Below the pieces are notes generated by a model. The model was not told the DNA's origin, made no database searches, and was given only the letters and a program-made list of their open reading frames with translations. Source: Diploptera punctata (lineage: Eukaryota; Arthropoda; Insecta; Blattodea; Blaberidae). From it: a stretch of DNA of 64,000 nucleotides. The translations under genes were made by a program, and so were the position numbers. Positions 19,925 to 31,108 of the stretch are shown piece after piece. Position 1 is the stretch's first letter. Every line of letters begins with the position of its first letter. The stretch covers positions 310,001 to 374,000 of the forward strand of contig JASPKZ010004202.1 of assembly GCA_030220185.1 (NCBI GenBank), written 5' to 3'.

Positions 19925-20290
19925 AAATAAAAAATAAATAATAGTTTTAAAAAACTAAAAGAACACGCTTTATTAGAAAACTAAAAAATGAAAAATAAAT
20001 TTAATTTCCAATATGCTTGGGATAAAATAAAGTGGTCAACAAAAAAATCATCTCCAACACATATAGAATAAAACTAGAGTTATCAACAAAAAGAAAATAA
20101 TTTTACCATCAAAAGCGTGGGGTGATTTTTATGATTTTTACATTTTCTTCTTACTTTTACCAATATCTGTTTATTATCAACGATATTAACTGATATAGAG
20201 CACCCCACGCTTTTGATGGTAACATTATTTTCTTTTTGTTGATAACTCTAATTTTATTCTATATATGTTGGAGATGATTTTTTTATATAT
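19925..20290. repeat. PAL-2 palindrome, right arm truncated
   Basis: Left arm: AACACGCTTTATTAGAAAAC, CAATATGCTTGGGATAAAAT, ACCATCAAAAGCGTGGGGTG. Right arm: CACCCCACGCTTTTGATGGT to TATGTTGGAGATGATTTTTT, where it stops. Follows the HEL array directly, as at 10105-10865 in mirror image. Confidence 0.88.
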
Positions 20291-20856
20291 TTTGTTTTCT
20301 CCCTCCCTTAAACTAAAACTCTGTAATGTATATATTGTATATGTATTATTTGTGTACCTGAACTGCACCCGAGCACCAGCACTTGTTAATACTGTCTACA
20401 ACAATTATTTGTGAATATAATGCATTCTTATTTTAAAAATATAAAAGCTATCGCGGATTACACACAATAAGACAGTAACTGCATTAAGAAGATAGAGTTT
20501 CTTCATTATTTAAGCAGAAAACAACGAGTTTACGTGAGAAAACAAACATTTCTTGGCACTGACCTTGCAGAAGAAGATTTTGAAACAAAACAAAAAAGAG
20601 GAGAATGTTTCATGTTTGCATAATGAGGAGAAGTTGGCAGATCAAGTTTGGGCAGAGCTACAAGGTACTTTATGCGGTCTCAACTAACCCGAGGAAGGAA
20701 ACCCGCTAAGGGGGTAATCCGGGATCAGTAGCACCCGCCCTGCGATAATACACAACTGTGAACTTGTGCAAATTATCAAAATGCAAAGTTATGCGAGAGA
20801 TTACCTTACACACACCTATAAACTCGCTCCTTGAATACGTTATTCTACTTTTGTTG
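20291..20856. other. No supported gene
   Basis: Ordinary-looking sequence with no repeat partner in this window and no conserved frame. Confidence 0.45.
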
Positions 20857-20879
20857 TTTAATTATTATCATTATTATTA

Positions 20880-20913
<34 letters not shown>

Positions 20914-20996
20914 CATTATTATTATTATTATTATCATTATTATTATTATTATCATTATTATTATTATTATTATTATTATCATTATTATTATTATTA

Positions 20997-21075
<79 letters not shown>

Positions 21076-21078
21076 TGA
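20857..21078. repeat. (ATT)n microsatellite with CAT variants
   Basis: About 220 bp of ATT with regularly interspersed CATT units in its first 140 bp, then a pure tract. Poly-Tyr/Ile frames here are artefacts. Confidence 0.92.
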
Positions 21079-21296
21079 GATATTACTAAATAGTCAATTA
21101 TTAAATTAATAATATTTATTATATACAACTTTTCTCATTAGAGGATTGCCTCAAGGACAAAGTGATACAGACAATTAACTTTTGAAATTGATGAAATTCA
21201 TTTTGTATATACATTTAAAAATTGCAAATTTTAATTTAAGTATACATACTATAAAGTAAAAATTTTGTAAATATTGTTTGTTAAAATTGAAATTGA

Positions 21297-21327
<31 letters not shown>

Positions 21328-21328
21328 T

Positions 21329-21677
21329 GTCCACCGCTGTGGTCTCGAGGTAGCGTGCTGCCTTGTCACGCAGCGGGCCCGGGTTCGATCCCCGGTCGGG
21401 GCAGTTTTTCTGGGTGAAGTTTTTATCGGCGTTTTTCCTCACCTGTAAGACAAATGTCAGGAAAACTTCAAGGCCCAAACGGTCCCCGAAATCATATGGC
21501 CAACATCATCATAATCATCCTTATTATCATCATCATAATCATCATCCTTCACAGATGTGGAAAGCAACGGAAAGCTACCACACCTACAATTACCTAGTAA
21601 AGCTGAAGAGCATAGCATGAAAATGCTGTGATTGCAGTGAAAGACCTGCTCTCGGGCAGAATTACTATGGATGGATG
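21329..21677 (+). mobile_element. SINE-B, full length, TSD ATTATATT
   Basis: tRNA-like head GTCCACCGCTGTGGTCTCGA, B box GGGTTCGATCCC, then a body with CACCTGTAAGACAAATGTCA, GGCCCAAACGGTCCCCGAA and an (ATC)n stretch. The 3' part is TGCTGTGATTGCAGTGAAAG to CTATGGATGGATG. ATTATATT repeats at 21321-21328 and 21678-21685. Other copies: 28831, 33788 and 50848. Confidence 0.88.
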
Positions 21678-21699
21678 ATTATATTATGGAATACACATA

Positions 21700-22177
21700 T
21701 CAAAACAGCAACTTAAAGTTTAAATTTTTAAAACAATAGTTAGAAGTATTGTGACTTATGTTTCAGAGGTTTGGACTATAAATTATGAGATCAAAAGAAA
21801 ATGAATGGTAGCAGAAACGGACTATTGGAGAAGATCTGCTCGATATCAAGGAGAGAGAAAATTAGAAATGAAGTTATAAAAGAGAACATGAACGTACAAA
21901 ACTCGAATTTTAGAATTTATCCAAGAAAAGCAACTAAAATGTTATGGGCATATTAGGCGAATGGAGGATGAAAGATAATGAAATGGACACCATCAGGAAC
22001 GAGAAGGAAAGGACGACTAAATCTGAAGTGGATCCAACGGATTAGAGAAACTTTGAAGGACTGGGAAATAGACTAAAAAATGTGTTATAATAGAGACGAA
22101 TGGACGAAAATTATAAAGCAAAATGGAAGACAAATCATTGGTGCCGAAAAAATGTGTCACATTGTTAAAACCGAATA

Positions 22178-22222
<45 letters not shown>
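21700..22222 (+). mobile_element. LINE-beta, decayed, ending in (ATT)n
   Basis: Fragments SEVWTIN-type sequence (TCAGAGGTTTGGACTATAAA), RRSARYQG, QLKCYGHIRRMEDER and MDTIRNEKERTTKSEVDPT appear across shifting frames. It ends in MEDKSLVPKKCVT and the ATT tract at 22178-22220. Heavily mutated relative to 17756. Confidence 0.6.
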
Positions 22223-22599
22223 GTCATGTAGGGGAAGGGGAATCGACAGAATTGGTCATGTACGGCACAATTTATTATGTCGCTGATGACCTAGATTATA
22301 AGGGGGTGGGGTGGGGACTAAGATAAAGGCGATATAGAATATATGAGAAAGCAAAGTTCGGTTCAGGCATTTGGGAGTAGGTGGGACTGAAGATAAATTG
22401 CTACTTAAACAGAATATTATTGTAATCGGAGAAAACATTCACAAGACCTACAAATAACTACATATGATAATTAAACGTGTTGAAGAATTTAATCTCTATC
22501 TTGGAATCTATACTAGATAAATCTGGTACTTGTAAAAAGATATTATTAACAGAGTAAATTGTGCAAGGTAAGGCGATTATATCCCTGAATGGTCCTCTT

Positions 22600-23133
22600 A
22601 TGGACAATAGAAAGTCTGACCATAAAAACAAAAAAATAGATCTATACAGACAATAATAGAAAGTATACTTACATAGGGATCAGAAAGCTGGACAATAAAT
22701 GAAAGGATGGCCGAAAAAGAATATTGGCGACAGAAACATGATGGATTACGGAGAGAGTATGAGAATATCCAGGCTACAACATCAAAAAATTTTCGAAATT
22801 CATATATCAGAACAAATAAATGTCTGCACAAGAAACGTTTATCGATAGGATTACAAATAGAAAGCTCTACAGTGGTATGGACTTGTTCCAACCGATGCCG
22901 GAGGACCGGTGGCCTAAACATGCTGTTGCGATTCGGTTCGTACCAGGCAGATGGAAGAGTGGGAGAAGTATAAGATCATGGTATGAGGGTGACTATATGA
23001 TGGGCCATGATGAGACAGGGGTGAGGAACGATGTACGAATGGGAAGATAGGAATCTCTGGGAAATCATGAATCAAGGGGCAAAACTGCTGTAAAGTGGAA
23101 AGCCTGTATTAAGTATTATTATTATTATTATTA

Positions 23134-23167
<34 letters not shown>

Positions 23168-23168
23168 T
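22600..23168 (+). mobile_element. LINE-beta, decayed, ending in (ATT)n
   Basis: ESILTYGSESWTINERMAEK-like reading at 22660-22720, then WRQKHDGLRREY, ISAQETFIDRITNRKLYSGM, PEDRWPKHAV, GRWKSGRSIRSWYEGDYMMG and a KLL-stop-SGK end. The ATT tract 23112-23166 is the tail. Two LINE-beta copies in tandem orientation (21700 and here) both end in the same tail type. Confidence 0.6.
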
Positions 23169-23905
23169 AGCAATGCCATGTTAATTTGTCCAAATTTTAG
23201 CCACACAAATACAGGAACTGTGTCGCGAATGATGAAACCGCGAACAAGAAGGCGCTTTTACTGTAGCTACTTCGGCTGTACGGGTGTGAGGTGATGTAAA
23301 AGAACAAGGAAACAGTCTCTTAAATCTGTTATCTAATATCGATAAAGTCAAATCCAAAAGTAAGTTTTTACCTTACGCTCAGCTACGTAATATTTCGAGC
23401 AATTGATTTCCCTATCAACGTCAGTCCACATTGCTGATATTAAATTGGAGGCTGGTAAAACTCTCGCAAAGATAAGCGAGTTGCCACCCAACACTTTGAG
23501 ATAAAAAACGCATTAAATGCCTCAGTTGTTTATCTCATAAAAATCACACATCTGGTCGAAATGGGATTCTTGCTCTTCGAATGTAATGGTAAAATTAGCA
23601 GGGGCCGTTCTTCTTACTAAAACGTCTTCTCAGTGGGTGGGTTTTTGCCATTTCAAATTCACAATCTCGATCTCCCTCTTATCAACGAAACGATGACTAT
23701 TATTATTTCTTCATTTCCTTTTCCTCGACAGCCGTAGAGATGTCACTTACCGGTCTCGCTCTTACGCTAACCACAAGACGAGTGTATTATTAACGGAACA
23801 AGGGCCTTTCTGATAATTCCAAAAACTCTTAAAAATGCATTTTTTTAAATTATCCTTACAAGATAGTGTCATTCTTCTAACTTTGAAAATTCATTCTGTT
23901 TCCAC
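23169..23905. other. No gene seen; apparently unique sequence
   Basis: No repeat partner in this window. It has GATAAGC and TTTATCTCATAAA boxes, but no coding frame. It could hold regulatory sequence; nothing shows it. Confidence 0.4.
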
Positions 23906-23915
23906 AATATTATAA

Positions 23916-24247
23916 AGTAAAGTCATCCCACCACAGTCCCGGAGCCCTTTGGGGTAGTACAAATTTAGTTTAAGGTCCCTCTTTTTCTAGACAATCGGGC
24001 ACTTTATGTCAGCCGAATTGTCAGCCCTGCGTGACGGCCTCCTTTAACCTCCCAGACAACATAGCGCCACCGGGACATATCATTTCCGTTGGAGGCTGAG
24101 TCAACCCAACAGGGCCATAGTGCCGCCAGAGGGTAAAGGGGTCACTTTAAAAATCCTGACCTTCTCTAACGGGACTTTGATACCCGGGAATCCCTCCGGC
24201 TTGTAGCTCAGTGCCTTAACCACTACGCTACGGCGTGCCCCCTTCCA
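23916..24247 (-). mobile_element. SINE-A, reverse copy, TSD AATATTATAA
   Basis: The complement begins GGGGGCACGCCGTAGCGTAG TGGTTAAGGCACTGAGCTAC with B box GGGTATCAAAGTCCC (diverged), and the body matches 430-670. AATATTATAA repeats at 23906-23915 and 24248-24257. The B box carries changes absent from the copy at 367. Confidence 0.85.
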
Positions 24248-24284
24248 AATATTATAAGGCACTTAAATATGTATTATTCGTAAA

Positions 24285-24431
24285 TAGTACATTACGATGC
24301 GAGGTTGGGAAGTGGTTTTTACAGAATCGAGGAGGTTGTTTGAACACCGGGCGATAGTGAGGTTTTTAATTTCCGAGATTCTGTAAAACACTTCACAAAC
24401 GTGCGTTGTACATTATTTTTGCGCGATGATG
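24285..24431. repeat. Short palindromic repeat K
   Basis: TTTACAGAATC near 24338 pairs with GATTCTGTAAAA near 24380, and GTACATTACGATGCGAGG partially mirrors CGTGCGTTGTACATTAT. A reverse partner lies at 52140-52245. It abuts HPE here. Confidence 0.6.
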
Positions 24432-24890
24432 TTTTCATAAGTAATGCCACGAGTGATTTCCAAATTATCGATAAATTCACGACTCACGAAGTGAGGAGTG
24501 AATTTATCTAGAGAATTTGGAAATCAAGAGTGGCATTTGTTAGGACTATTTAACGAATAAAATTAAGCTGTTTACTCACAAATCATTATTTAACTATAGT
24601 TATTTTAAAATATTTATATATTTAATGTAAACGGCGATGTTTGAAAACAAATGAGAAACGATAGGTACGCTTCTACTGCTTCTTTTGTTTATCACTGCAA
24701 CCAGATCATACTATTTATTGCCAAAGGAACGCAATATTGTAAGGAGGAGCTTTCTTTAATATGGTAATCATAACACTGATAAATATTTGGTGAAACACGA
24801 CTCTGATTGGTTGTAAAACAGAAATCATTGAAACGTGATTGGTCATTGACTCCCATTTGGGGCATGAGTTAAATAGTCAAAATAATAAAT
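24432..24890 (+). mobile_element. HPE element with internal deletion
   Basis: Intact hairpin end (24442-24540): GCCACGAGTGATTTCCAAAT ... GACTCACGAAGTGAG ... ATTTGGAAATCAAGAGTGGC. After AACGCAATATTGTAAG it jumps to GAGGAGCTTTCTTTAATATG, skipping about 280 bp present in the full copies, then keeps the CCAAT end to GAGTTAAATAGTC. Confidence 0.88.
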
Positions 24891-24892
24891 AA

Positions 24893-25135
24893 TAGTAAAA
24901 TAATAACATCTTTGTTGGAAATATTTGCATTCATTATAAACAATTGACTAACGTTAACAGTGTGGGCAATGTTTATTAGTAGAAACAACAGGAGGCCTTG
25001 AGAACAATTATTGATAACATGGCCGCAAGTACGTATTTATTGTGTTATATTGTTTCAAATAAAGTTCAGTTCATTTAAAATGCAGTGATTTGTTTCGTAT
25101 AATGTATATTAACACTATCTTTTGGACTTTTTTAT
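24893..25135 (+). repeat. Dispersed repeat L
   Basis: TAACATCTTTGTTGGAAATA ... AACGTTAACAGTGTG ... AAATAAAGTTCAGTT ... GTTTCGTATAATGTATATTA. An inverted, moderately diverged copy occupies 51250-51470. No ORF. Confidence 0.7.
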
Positions 25136-25157
25136 ATACATCGTATGTAGATACATA

Positions 25158-25600
25158 TCGGCCGCGGTGGACTAGTGGTTATGCTCCTTGCGTCTGGTCC
25201 CGAGGGTCGCGGGTTCAAACCCGGCCGGGCTCGATGGATTTTTTAGGATGGAAAAATCCAAGGAAAAAATCCGGGAGGAACTTCAAGCCGTGGGTCCCGA
25301 GTCTGAAGATTTTCAGGCTCGTAAAAAATCCTTAAGCCTGAATGAAAGCCCTCTAAGCAAAATTTACCGAATTTTCCCGTCCTAGTACTACCTTGGTTTC
25401 CTAGATGTCAGTGTGAGACGGAACGCTAACCACGGACCACTAACAAAATGACATCTATGCGAAAACAAGTGTAACTAAATTACTATGGTTCAAATTCTTC
25501 CCTTTAAGGGGAGAGCGCCTAAATCTCTGTTAAGGGAAACGTGGGCTTACAAGATTACAAGAAGATGTAGTATACATTGAGGGCAGTGGTTTTAATTCCC
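25158..25600 (+). mobile_element. SINE-C, near full length
   Basis: Head CGGCCGCGGTGGACTAGTGG TTATGCTCCTTGC, B box CGGGTTCAAACCC, body AAGCCGTGGGTCCCGAGTCT, CCTTAAGCCTGAATGAAAG, TTTACCGAATTTTCCCGTCC, TTGGTTTCCTAGATGTCAG and a 3' end GTGGGCTTACAAGATTACAA. The open frames across it are not conserved between copies. Confidence 0.85.
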
Positions 25601-25762
25601 AGACAAGGTTTGTAATAGGCTATGTAATATTACAGTATAGTTATTTAGTTTGTTAACCCCGAAATGTAGGAAGTTGAATTTTCAATGATGGTTGCCATTG
25701 CTGTAAGTACGACAAAACGCACTATCGCGCAAAAAGGAAATTTAGGGAATAAACTGTATCGA

Positions 25763-26828
25763 CTATTTAACTCAAATGACCAATCACGTTTCAATGATTT
25801 TTTATTTACAACCAATCACTCTCGTGTTTCACCTCGATATTTATCTACTTCTATTAGCACATTAAAGAAACCTCCTTTTTAATATTCTGAACAGGTCAGA
25901 GTATTATTTTGCAGTGACTGACTCTCCAACAAATGCATTGAATGTAGCAAATAATGAACAAATTCCTTCGACCTACACATTTGATAACTGTGTGTGTGTT
26001 CAATAATTGTGTTTTTAAATAATGATTTTACTGAGTCGTTTCCTAAAAAATAAATTAATAACCTATAATGTTGGTTATAATAATAATAAGTTGGTAAGAG
26101 GCACTCGAAAGAGCATTAAGTTATAAGTTTATGATTTGTCTTTTATGAGTTGGTTCAGTGATCCTGTCCATATTCTGCATTGTTTGTAATGGTATCGCTC
26201 ACACTTTTGGTCGCATATCTTGCATTCACACGAATCACTCGGTTGGTGAAATTTTGCATTTTTGCACATTTTGTGATGATATCCGTGTGTTGCTAAACCT
26301 ATGATTCTGTGCCTTTGTGGTTGGTTACTTCCAGTCCACTCTCTGGCATCTGAGCCGTAGAAATCTTCGTCGATCTCTTTTTCTCTCTGTTTCTTTTTTT
26401 CGATGACTTTCTTATATGGCTCCGTTGCTGGCAGTAGCATCCTTTGCCTCAGGTCCTCTAGGAACAACGTTTCTCTTTATAATATATAGTTTGATGTGTT
26501 TCATTTTTTCTCTACTAGGGTGCATTCTTACAATATTGCGATCGTATTTATCAATAAATAGTATGATCAAGTTGCAGTGAAGAATAAATTAAACATAACC
26601 AAACATTTCTCATGTGTTTTCAAACGTCGCCGTTTACGTTAAATATATAAATATTTTAAAATACTATATTTAAATAATGATTTGTAAGTAAACAGCTTAA
26701 TTTTATTCGTTAAATAGTCCTAACAAATGCCACTCTTGATTTCCAAATTCTCTAGATAAATTGACTCCTCACTTCGTGAGTCGTGAGTGTATCGATAATT
26801 TGGAAATCACTCGTGGCGTTACTTATAA
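25763..26828 (-). mobile_element. HPE element carrying an extra coding segment
   Basis: Right part 26490-26828 has the HPE interior and hairpin; left part 25763-25960 has the CCAAT end and GAGTATTATTTTGCAGTGAC. Between them lie about 530 bp absent from every other copy, including the ORF at 26129-26467. The flanks of that segment (AACAAATGCATTGAATGTAG, TAAATTAATAACCTATAATG) match the deletion junction region of the copy at 35586. This looks like a less-deleted relative of the autonomous HPE. Confidence 0.78.
26129..26467 (-). CDS. Cys/His-rich C-terminal ORF in HPE, function unknown
   Basis: 112 codons open from a Met at 26467 to a stop, preceded on minus by a junction with HPE sequence, so the N-terminus is probably missing. 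It starts MFLEDLRQRMLLPATEPYKK, then a basic KKKQREKEIDEDFYGSDARE stretch, and ends in a metal-binding-like array: HRIIGLATHGYHHKMC..., C.C..C...CERYHYKQC. Cys/His clusters at a C-terminus occur in several DNA transposase families (piggyBac among them), but I cannot place it. If HPE is a DNA transposon, this is the best candidate for the end of its transposase. Confidence 0.45.
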   Translation of the reverse strand: MFLEDLRQRMLLPATEPYKKVIEKKKQREKEIDEDFYGSDAREWTGSNQPQRHRIIGLATHGYHHKMCKNAKFHQPSDSCECKICDQKCERYHYKQCRIWTGSLNQLIKDKS

Positions 26829-27280
26829 TAAATGTTCATGGCGAACATATCTAGTAAAAAAGCAGAAGTGAATACTGTATACAGAGGGGAGGGGATGAAG
26901 AAGAACAATGCTAGGATATAAATACGAATGGATAAGTAAGTTAGGGTAAGAAAGTAGTCAGGTAAGAGAGAGGGGGGGAGGAGGCAAGATATCGCTTTCC
27001 ATTCACACAAGTTTGTGTTTCACAATCATTCTCGTCTAGAAACTTCCACGAACCGAAGAAAACAAACTTCTGTTACATGTTAAAACAGATAAAGAACTTG
27101 ACGGAAACCAGCGCCTCTGGCGGCAGTTTTGACAACCCCCGAACCCAAACTCATCTTCGATACCAGATGAGACGAGGAAGGGAAGACTTTTCATGATAAA
27201 TGTTACATCAAGGTCACCCTGATAATACACTTGCCTTAATTCAACTCACAGCCACCTATATTACAATATTCAGCTGTATC
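26829..27280. other. No gene seen
   Basis: No repeat partner or coding frame that I can support. A short minus frame at 27036-27230 looks random. Confidence 0.4.
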
Positions 27281-27285
27281 TGAAT

Positions 27286-28110
27286 ATCATGTTGGAGAAT
27301 GAAGAAGGCCTACAACGCAATGGTATTAATAAGCTGTTAGTTTATGCTGATGATGTAGTACTATTGGGCGGTAGCGAGGAGATACTAAAGGACAACACGC
27401 ACACTCTATTGAGTAACACTAAGAAATTGGAACTGGAAGTAAACATCAATAAAACTAAATATATGGTCACACGTAGAAATGCTTTATATAATGTAAATGG
27501 ACAACTAATGACAAATGAGGGAAATTTTAAAGAAGTGGCTGAATTCAAATACCTAGGAACAATAATCACAAATAGGAATGAGATGCGCAAGGAAATTAAA
27601 CATAGGCTCAATTCTGGAAATGCGTGCTATTATGCATTGCAGAGACTCTTGATGTCCCAACTCCTTTCAAAAAACGTTAAACTGAAAATATATAAAACTA
27701 TTATTCTACCAGTTATATTATATGGTTGTGAAACATGGACTCTTACTATAAGGGAGGAAAGGAGATTACGGGTATTTGAAAATAAAGTTCTTAGGAAAAT
27801 GTTTGGGCCAATAGAGATGGACAGGTGAATGGAGAAAACTACAATAACAGTGAGCTACATGATATGTATAGGAAGCCAGATATAATAAGAAATGTTAAGT
27901 CACGTAGACTGCGATGGGCAGGACATGTGGCACGAATGGGTACCGAAACTCCGTGTAGGAAAACCAGAGAGAAAGTTTCCAGCAGACAAAGAATGAAGTG
28001 GGAGAATAATTTAACTACGGTTTGAGAGAATTACATTATACTGGAGATGATTGGAGAACATTACTACAAGATAAGGAGGTTTGGACTGTTTTTCTCCTTG
28101 ATATGTTGTA
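27286..28110 (+). mobile_element. LINE-alpha ORF2 with RT catalytic YADD, 5' truncated
   Basis: A 179-codon frame (27289-27828) contains LLVYADDVVLLGGSEEILKD (the RT palm catalytic box with YADD), LELEVNINKTKYMVTRRNAL, EFKYLGTIITNRNEMRKEIK, RLNSGNACYYALQRLLMSQL, IYKTIILPVILYGCETWTL and RVFENKVLRKMFGP. A one-base shift near 27815 leads into NNSELHDMYRKPDIIRNVKS and RRLRWAGHVARMG. The 3' part is rearranged before the usual end. Best-preserved LINE-alpha palm region in the window. Confidence 0.88.
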
Positions 28111-28384
28111 CGAACATTTTAGAATTGAAAAGCTTAGGGCAATAACATGATAAGCCACATATTGTTCTTTCTGCGATATAAGGATTTTAATGTTTCAAAA
28201 CATTATAAATACTAATTGTACAGTATTGTTGTTAATACATTGTGTGTCTATATGTTTTACTTACAAATGGTTTTATGGATATTTCAATACATTTATTTGC
28301 TATCATTGTAATAAATGGCATTTCTTAACACAATGTGGCTTAGCATGTTACTGCCATAAGCCCTTCAATTACACGAAACAAATT

Positions 28385-28462
28385 GACGCCTGAATCGAGA
28401 TTTGAACTCGAGTCCTATGTAGCACTATACGTTAGTGCGACATAAACTTCGCCACTCAGGTT
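28385..28462 (-). other. tRNA-like head, isolated
   Basis: The complement has GAACCTGAGTGGCGAAGTTT, GAGTTCAAATCTCGATTCAG and partly complementary ends. Box positions fit a tRNA promoter, but the cloverleaf is poor. Probably the head of an otherwise unrecognised SINE. Confidence 0.4.
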
Positions 28463-28499
28463 CCCAGAGAAAAATCGATTTTTATTTCCTTATATAGAG

Positions 28500-28780
28500 T
28501 TCCGCGCCGTAGCCGAGTGGTTAAGGCAAGATGCCTTGGCGCAGAGCTACGGGATTTGCGCTGGTTCGAGTCTCCATGGGGGAAGAAATTTTCTGTAGCT
28601 ACAATAAGTAGCGGTTCCAGGTTGAGATGACCAGCTATAACGGCTGGGGACCCGACATGCTGACCATATGTCACCCCTACAGTGGCTGGATGATCTTCTA
28701 CAGTTGTGAATAACACATGTGGATGAGAGGCCAGTAACCGGCTAGTAGACCAAGGGCCTTCTAGGCCTATGGCATTTGAA
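28500..28780 (+). mobile_element. SINE-D
   Basis: Head GCGCCGTAGCCGAGTGGTTA AGGCAAGATGCCTTGGCGC (resembles a class II tRNA such as Leu or Ser), B box CTGGTTCGAGTCTCC, body CGGTTCCAGGTTGAGATGAC, GGCTGGGGACCCGACATGCT, ending GGGCCTTCTAGGCCTATGGC. Best head of the four copies. Confidence 0.85.
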
Positions 28781-28784
28781 GTTT

Positions 28785-29576
28785 TTATATACATATATGG
28801 ATGCGAAATATAGACTCTTATTTTAAGGGAGTCCACCGCTGTGGTCTCGAGGTATCGTGCTGCCTTGTCACGCAGCGGGCCTGGGTTCGATCCCCGGTCG
28901 GGGCAGTTTTTCTGGGTGAGATTTTTATCGGGGTTTTTCCTCACCTGTAAGACAAATGTCAGGAAAACTTTAAGGCCCAAACGGTCCCCGAAATCATATG
29001 GTCATCATCCTTATCATTATCATCCTTACCATTATCATTATCATCATCTTCCTTCGCCGGTGTGGAAAGCAACGGGAAGCTACCACACCTACACAATTCC
29101 CTAGTAAAGCTGCAAGCATAGCATGAAAATGCTATGATTGCAGTGAAGGACCTGCCTTCGGGCAGAATTACTATGGATGGATTTTAAGGGAAGAGAAAAT
29201 ATTATGATTATTTAAGTGTTCTTAGAAAAGTTTTGAAACAAAGACAGGCGAATGGAGAAGGCTGTATAACAGTGAGCTACATGATCTTTATGGGAAACTA
29301 AATATAATAAAAAGAGCAGTCTCATAGACTGCGATGGACAGGACATATCGCACGAATGAGGAATGGAAGAGGGGCATGGAATTTCTTGTAGAAGAACCTG
29401 AGGCCAAGAATGAGATTGGAGAATAACATTAAAAATTATTTGAGAGAAATTATTTGGAAAACATTATTTGAGAGAAATTATTTGGAAAACATTAGCTCAG
29501 GATAGGGATGTGTCGAGAGCTCATGTCCGCGCGGCCATGAACCTACGTGTTCGATAGTGCCAGTGAGTTAGTTAGT
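28785..29576 (+). mobile_element. LINE-alpha C-terminus split by SINE-B
   Basis: YGCEI-stop-TLILRE is interrupted at 28830 and resumes at 29181 as KGREN..., then HRLRWTGHIARMRNGRGAWN and RPRMRLENNIKNYLREI. A 30-bp duplication (ATTATTTGGAAAACATT twice, 29445-29490) follows, then AQDRDVSRAHVRAAMNL. Ends GTTCGATAGTGCCAGTGAGT TAGTTAGTTA, the family's TTAG tail. Confidence 0.82.
28831..29180 (+). mobile_element. SINE-B, 350 bp, perfect 11-bp TSD
   Basis: Inserted in LINE-alpha; ATTTTAAGGGA repeats at 28820-28830 and 29181-29191, so both ends are exact: GTCCACCGCTGTGG to ACTATGGATGG. The interior (ATC)n is about 70 bp. Little diverged, so it post-dates the LINE. Confidence 0.93.
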
Positions 29577-30318
29577 TATAGCTGCTTCTTGAAGAAGACT
29601 TAGATAAAGTAAAAACATAAGAAAGTTGCGTAGAGTGGAGGGGGTATGTTGTCAGTTAATAGAATTGCCAGGGCAAGTGTGTCCTCTCCCAAAACCCCAG
29701 AAGTGGCTTAGCCTAAGCTACGTAACAATAGCCCTCACTCCCCCGTGCCTCCATCTTATGATAATAATAATTATAACCTACCCACCTTAATGCCAGCTTT
29801 CGTAGTATGATTTCCTAATCCTAGGAGTCCAGCCGCTAGCCACTGGCCAGAGGCTTTCCTCCTCCTCCTCCTGCTCCTACAAGGAAGGCTGTTTAATATT
29901 CCAACAATAAGTTTCCCCCTAGAACAATGAAAAGAGGTCGCCAAGGTTTTAACAGGATAAGAGCAGCTACTGTACCAGCGGATTCACTTGTAGCAAGTTT
30001 TCAAGGGGGTTTCAAGGTGAATTTTACTTTTTTTAAATAAAAGAAGCAGTTGGGGATGATATTGCAGGGTTTCCTTTTAAGAGGGAGTTCTAGGGACTAA
30101 GATCTAGGGACTGGATTGCTACGAATTTGACCACACATCGTGTAATGCTGGGTCTTTTGTGCAAGCAATATCTCTGTTACGAATGGAATCAACGAAATCC
30201 CAGGCGAGTTCATGTTCAGTTACCAAATACAAAGATAAATTATACAATGGTGCTCAGAATTTATAGGGCAGTTCAATAAACTGCATATGTCTCAATTAAT
30301 TATAATTTATTTGTTCGG
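29577..30318. other. No gene seen; apparently unique
   Basis: Contains a (CTC)n run at 29865 but no repeat partner, splice-flanked frame or RNA motif. Confidence 0.4.
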
Positions 30319-30319
30319 T

Positions 30320-31065
30320 CTCTAGAAGTAAACATAAATAAAACCAAATATATGCTCACATATAGAAATGTTTATCATGGGTAATGCCACGACTAAATAT
30401 ATGGTCACACGTAGAAATACATTATGTAATGGAAATGGACAGCTAATGACAAATGAGGGAAATTTTGAGGAAGTGGCTGAATTCAAATACCTAGGAACAA
30501 TAATCACAAACAGGAATGAGATGCACAAATATATTAACAATAGGCTCAATTCTGGAAATTCATGCTATTATGCATTGCAGAGACTTTTGATGTCCCAACT
30601 CCTTTCAAAAAACGTTAAACTGAAAATATAAACTATTATTCTACCAGTTATATTATATGGATGCGAAACATGGACTCTTACTTTAAGGGAGGAAAGGAGG
30701 TTACGAGCTTTTGAGAATAAAGTTCTTAGGAAAAATTTTGGACCAAAGAGAGAGATGAATGGAGAAGACTACATAACAGTGAACTACATGGTCTTTATAG
30801 GAAACCAGATAAAATACGAACACTTAAGCCTCGTAGATTTCTATTGGCAGAACATGTAGCACGAATGGGGAATGAAAGAGGGGCATGGAAGCTTGTAGGA
30901 AATCCAGAGGGAAAAAGACCAGTTCATAGACCAAGGATGAGGAGGGAGAATAACATTAAACATGATTTGAGGGAAGTAGATTATACAGGGGTTGATTGGA
31001 AAACATTAGCCCGTGATAGGGATGTATGGAGAGTTTATGTCCACGCGACCATGAACCTACTGCTA
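30320..31065 (+). mobile_element. LINE-alpha ORF2 C-terminus
   Basis: EVNINKTKYMLTYRN is followed by a partial repeat of the same segment (TTKYMVTRRNTLCNGNGQLM), so about 60 bp are duplicated. Then EEVAEFKYLGTIITNRNEMH, RLNSGNSCYYALQRLLMSQL, GCETWTLTLREERRLRAFEN, LLAEHVARMGNERGAWK and DWKTLARDRDVWRVYVHATM. Stops 40 bp before the hAT-like element. Confidence 0.85.
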
Positions 31066-31108
31066 CAGAGTTAATTATTCTTTCCTAATTTTCCTTATGT
31101 GTGTATAT

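Noticed and set aside
28456..28980. 174-codon minus frame spanning SINE-D and SINE-B
   Set aside because: It crosses two separate SINE insertions and the LINE between them; an open frame by chance.
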